NCBI RefSeq assembly: GCF_001613065.1
Contig: NZ_BDBQ01000067.1
Span: forward strand, 1 to 64,000
Length of the DNA: 64,000 nucleotides
Source of the DNA: Nocardia miyunensis NBRC 108239
GTDB taxonomy: Bacteria; Actinomycetota; Actinomycetes; Mycobacteriales; Mycobacteriaceae
Direction of reading: 5' to 3'
The notes beneath the pieces are model-generated. The model saw only the letters and a list, made by a program, of their open reading frames with translations. It did no database searches and had not been told where the DNA came from. Positions within the stretch are counted from its first letter, which is position 1. Every line of letters begins with the position of its first letter. Below, in pieces: positions 61,469-64,000 of the stretch. Made by a program: the position numbers and the translations under genes.

Positions 61469-62485
61469 TCAATTGGGAATGAAACGCGCTGCTCCCGCGC
61501 CGGATCGTTGCTCGGTCACGCCCGCGTCCATCGAGCGCAGCCGGTCGTCGAGGGTGTCGTGATAGAAGTCGATGAACCCGTCCGGATCGGGTCCGGCGTT
61601 CATCAGGACGAGGTGATCGAATCCGGCGTCGACATACGGGCGGGCCGCCTCGACATAGGCCTCGGGGTCGGAGCCGCAGGTGAATTGGCGGCGGATGTCC
61701 TCCTCGCGGACCGTGCCCGTCGCCGCGGCGAAATTCGCGGGGTTGGGCAGCTCACTCATCACCTTCCACCCGGTCACCGCCCATCGGGAGGTCTTCAGGG
61801 CCGCGCGTGCGGCGGCCTGCTCGTCGGCGGCCCAGGCGACCGGCACCTCGGCATAGCGGGGGCCGGTGCCGCCGGATCGCCGGTAGTTCTCCACGAGATC
61901 GGGCAGCGGCTCGGTGGCGAACAGGCCGTCGCCGAGGTCGGCGGCCAGGCGTGCGGCCGCCGGGCCGCCCGCCGCGACGGCGATCGGTGGCGGCTCATCG
62001 GGCAGATCGAATACCCGAGCGTCCGACAGCTGGAGGTATCGGCCCTGGTAGGAGTGGTAGCCCCCGCGCCACAGCAGCCGGATGATCTCCAGTGCCTCCC
62101 GCAGCATCCGGTGTCGCATCCGCACCGAATCCGGGAAACCGGTCCCGACGACGTGTTCGTTGAGTCGTTCCCCGGATCCCACGCCGAGAGTGAACCGGCC
62201 CTGTGAGGTCAGCGCGACCGTCGCCGCGGCCTGCGCGATGACGGCGGGGTGGTAGCGGACGGTCGGGCAGGTGACGCCGGTCGCCAGTCCGAGCTGTTCG
62301 GTGCGGGCGGCGATCGCCCCCAGCACCGTCCAAGCGAACGGTGAATGCCCCTGAACATCCAGCCAGGGATGGAAATGGTCACTGATCTCGACGAAATCGA
62401 ATCCGGCTCGCTCGGCTCGCACCGCCTGCCGGATCAGCTCCACGGGCCCGAACGCCTCTGCCGCCAGTTTGTATCCGATCCGCAC
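61469..62485 (-). CDS. F420-dependent LLM oxidoreductase (FGD-like, TIGR03557 type)
   Basis: This 338-residue luciferase-fold enzyme is close to F420-dependent glucose-6-phosphate dehydrogenase: RIGYKLAAEAFGPVELIRQAVRAERAGFDFVEISDHFHPW, TCPTVRYHPAVIAQAAATVA, GVGSGERLNEHVVG and ADEQAAARAALKTSRW. Those segments match the subgroup often named TIGR03557. GTG 62485 has GGAGG upstream. A good SigF-like promoter precedes it. The substrate is not certain; FGD itself may lie elsewhere. Confidence 0.85.
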   Translation of the reverse strand: MRIGYKLAAEAFGPVELIRQAVRAERAGFDFVEISDHFHPWLDVQGHSPFAWTVLGAIAARTEQLGLATGVTCPTVRYHPAVIAQAAATVALTSQGRFTLGVGSGERLNEHVVGTGFPDSVRMRHRMLREALEIIRLLWRGGYHSYQGRYLQLSDARVFDLPDEPPPIAVAAGGPAAARLAADLGDGLFATEPLPDLVENYRRSGGTGPRYAEVPVAWAADEQAAARAALKTSRWAVTGWKVMSELPNPANFAAATGTVREEDIRRQFTCGSDPEAYVEAARPYVDAGFDHLVLMNAGPDPDGFIDFYHDTLDDRLRSMDAGVTEQRSGAGAARFIPN

Positions 62486-62572
62486 CGGACGACCTCCTCC
62501 CGCATCGGCATCCGGGGTCGCGGTCTTCGTCGGAGGAAACCGCGTGCGCGCCGGACTTGCTGTTGCCAGCGG

Positions 62573-62597
62573 CTACCCCGCACACCGAAGGGCAAAC
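62573..62597 (-). promoter_or_regulatory. SigF-type promoter candidate P4
   Basis: Minus strand: GTTT (62597-62594), 15 bases, GGGTAG (62578-62573), 88 bases before the F420-type enzyme start. Confidence 0.55.
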
Positions 62598-62756
62598 GGC
62601 CGTATACTCGATCGGCGCGATGTGACGACACTCACAGTGTGTGCTAGAGGGCGACCCGAAGCGGGTACCCCCGCACTACGCGATAGCCTCCCCGCGGCCG
62701 GTAAAACAGATTGCTGTCGCTCCGGGGCTCGTTTTTTCGGGCAAAGAGGGAACCAA

Positions 62757-63704
62757 ATGGCGATGAAGTTCGACAGTGGCAGCCTGGCGGCCACTGAGCA
62801 GTTCTTGAACCGGAATTACACGACGATGCAGATCGGCAACGTGAGCGAGGGACCGATCCGCAGCCACATCACGCGCGAAGTGATGGGGACGGTCAGCCTG
62901 GACCAGCTGGATCTGGGCTTCGACATGCACTACGACGCCGATCCCCTCGGCAAGATCTGCTTGTGCGGGGTGGAATCGGGATCGATCGAGGAAAACTACC
63001 TCGATGAGGGCGCGGATGTGTTCCAGCCGGGGGAGATGGGGATCCTCACCCCGCCGCAGCTGCCGTACTCGGGCGTCATCCGGAGTGCCCGCTACACGAT
63101 CACCATGTTCGAGCCGGAGGAACTGACCCGAGCGGTGTCGGTGAACGATCCCGGCACCGCGCCGGTGAGGTTGATCGGACACCGGCCGGTGACGGCCGCG
63201 GCCGGTCGTCGGCTCAGCACGACTATCGCGCACATGCGACAGCTCGCCGCCACATACGACGGCGAGGTGCCCACGCTGGTGGCTGCGACGGCGACCCAAT
63301 ACCTCGCGGCGGCCGTGCTCGAGGCGTTCCCGAACTCCGCGGACATCGACACCGCGACAGGCGACCGAACCGACGCGCATCCGGATGCGGTGCGCCGGGC
63401 GATCGCGTACATGGAATCCCATGTGGGCGAAGACATTTCGGCAGCGGATATCGCCGCGGCGGCCTATGTGACAGTGCGTGCGCTGCAACTGGCGTTCCGC
63501 CGCCATCTGGACACCACGCCGACCGCGTACCTGCGACGGCTGCGGCTTCGCGGCGCCCACGAGGAGCTCACCGCGAGCACGCCCGAGAGCGGCGTCACGG
63601 TCGGTACGGTCGCCGCTTCCTGGGGATTCGGTCATCAGGGACGCTTCGCCGCGCTGTATCGCCGGCACTACGGACGATCTCCGGGCGACACCCTTTACGC
63701 GTGA
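62757..63704 (+). CDS. AraC-family regulator
   Basis: This 315-residue protein has an AraC-binding-type sensor region (residues ~20-170, with LGFDMHYDADPLGKICLCGVESG and FQPGEMGILTPPQLPY) and a C-terminal double HTH (ISAADIAAAAYVTVRALQLAFRRHLDTTPTAYLRRLRLRGAHEEL and GTVAASWGFGHQGRFAALYRRHYG). ATG 62757 follows GAGGG by about seven bases. The longer frame lacks support. Target genes are unknown; divergent from the F420-type gene. Confidence 0.88.
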   Translation: MAMKFDSGSLAATEQFLNRNYTTMQIGNVSEGPIRSHITREVMGTVSLDQLDLGFDMHYDADPLGKICLCGVESGSIEENYLDEGADVFQPGEMGILTPPQLPYSGVIRSARYTITMFEPEELTRAVSVNDPGTAPVRLIGHRPVTAAAGRRLSTTIAHMRQLAATYDGEVPTLVAATATQYLAAAVLEAFPNSADIDTATGDRTDAHPDAVRRAIAYMESHVGEDISAADIAAAAYVTVRALQLAFRRHLDTTPTAYLRRLRLRGAHEELTASTPESGVTVGTVAASWGFGHQGRFAALYRRHYGRSPGDTLYA

Positions 63705-63741
63705 TCTCGCAGGCCGGACGCGCGTCCGTGTGCCGAGGATC

Positions 63742-63766
63742 GTTTCGCGGAACCGGTCCGGGGTAT
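63742..63766 (+). promoter_or_regulatory. SigF-type promoter candidate P5
   Basis: GTTT (63742-63745), 15 bases, GGGTAT (63761-63766): a perfect match to the SigF consensus, about 97 bases before the RsbW-like gene. SigF-dependent transcription of the anti-sigma gene is the known pattern in mycobacteria (usfX-sigF). Confidence 0.65.
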
Positions 63767-63862
63767 GCGGCCTGCACGGAGAGATTCCGACTGGAGGCCG
63801 CGGGGGACGTGCCGCAAGCACCGGCTCGGCACGGACCACTGCAGAGAAGAGGTTCGAGCGAG

Positions 63863-64000
63863 ATGAGTGAGGGATACAGTGCACCGGCCACAGTGCGCGT
63901 CCGAGTGACGGCGGAGCACGAGCAGCTGATGATGCTGCGCGCACTCACCGACACCGCCCTGCTCACCACCGAACTGACACTCGACGGCATTCTCGATGTT
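63863..64000 (+). CDS. RsbW-like anti-sigma factor (partial)
   Basis: The first 46 residues of a gene leaving the window: MSEGYSAPATVRVRVTAEHE then MMLRALTDTALLTTELTLDGILDV. In actinobacteria this start (β-strand, then LRALxxTxA, then an acidic LDxIxD helix) is typical of GHKL-fold anti-sigma kinases of the RsbW/UsfX type. The ATP-binding boxes are beyond the end, so the call rests on the beginning, the context and the SigF promoter. Confidence 0.6.
   Translation, partial: MSEGYSAPATVRVRVTAEHEQLMMLRALTDTALLTTELTLDGILDV

Overview
This window looks like a chromosomal segment of a mycolic-acid actinomycete, most likely a Nocardia or close relative. The evidence is the very high GC content with strong third-position GC bias, a proton-pumping nuo operon preceded by an Rv3143-like response regulator, several F420-type luciferase-fold oxidoreductases, a SigF/RsbW-type stress system, an XRE (DUF5753)/DUF397 pair, and a preference for GTG and TTG starts. 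The species assignment is inference.

Layout. 1-7.5 kb: nuoA to nuoG on the minus strand (nuoG runs off the left edge) plus the upstream response-regulator gene. 7.6-14.8 kb: a CBS-pair protein, a PASTA lipoprotein, an aldo/keto reductase with a MerR-type promoter and a MarR gene upstream, a DHA2 exporter fused to three transthyretin-like domains, and an LLM oxidoreductase. 14.8-18.5 kb: a two-gene unit of a membrane-anchored periplasmic ligand-binding protein and a large P-loop protein with a degenerate Walker A; this is the best candidate for an uncharacterised signalling system. 18.6-23.5 kb: a DUF1275 membrane protein, a patatin, IS982 debris and a divergent TetR/MFS pair.

23.69-37.48 kb is a nested transposon whose boundaries can be read to the base. 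The outer Tn3-family element has 38/39-bp inverted repeats beginning GGGG, a 5-bp CAGTT target duplication, a tnpA with a one-base frameshift, a TetR/MFS cargo, a recombination-site array and a TnpI-type tyrosine recombinase. That recombinase is split by a second Tn3-like element (29279-36611, 39-bp inverted repeats). Conceptual removal of the insert restores an uninterrupted 336-codon frame. The inner element carries a tnpA relic lacking its catalytic core, an exporter/epoxide hydrolase/SGNH hydrolase set with a divergent AraC gene, a three-part res-like site and a serine resolvase. The outer element itself landed in one of two diverged copies of a ~200-bp segment.

37.6-40.7 kb holds small housekeeping-type and regulatory genes. 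40.9-47.3 kb is a TetR-controlled catabolic cluster (SDR, P450, two crotonases, a kinase-like protein and a 57-aa unknown); the same 20-bp palindrome stands before both the TetR and the SDR gene.

47.3-64 kb reads as a general-stress island. It holds an FMN-dependent glutamate-synthase-like protein, CDGSH protein, methyltransferase, heme-oxygenase-like protein, KGG protein, PAS-ANTAR regulator, SigF-type sigma factor, Dps, an F420-type oxidoreductase, an AraC regulator and the start of an RsbW-like anti-sigma gene. At its centre is an operon of TPP-dependent oxidase, hemerythrin and a seven-gene Mrp-type antiporter in the subunit order of archaeal Mbh complexes. Five genes or operons here are preceded by GTTT-N15-GGGTAT-like sequences with the same 15-base spacer, which suggests a shared SigF-type regulon. 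No rRNA, tRNA or CRISPR array was recognised.
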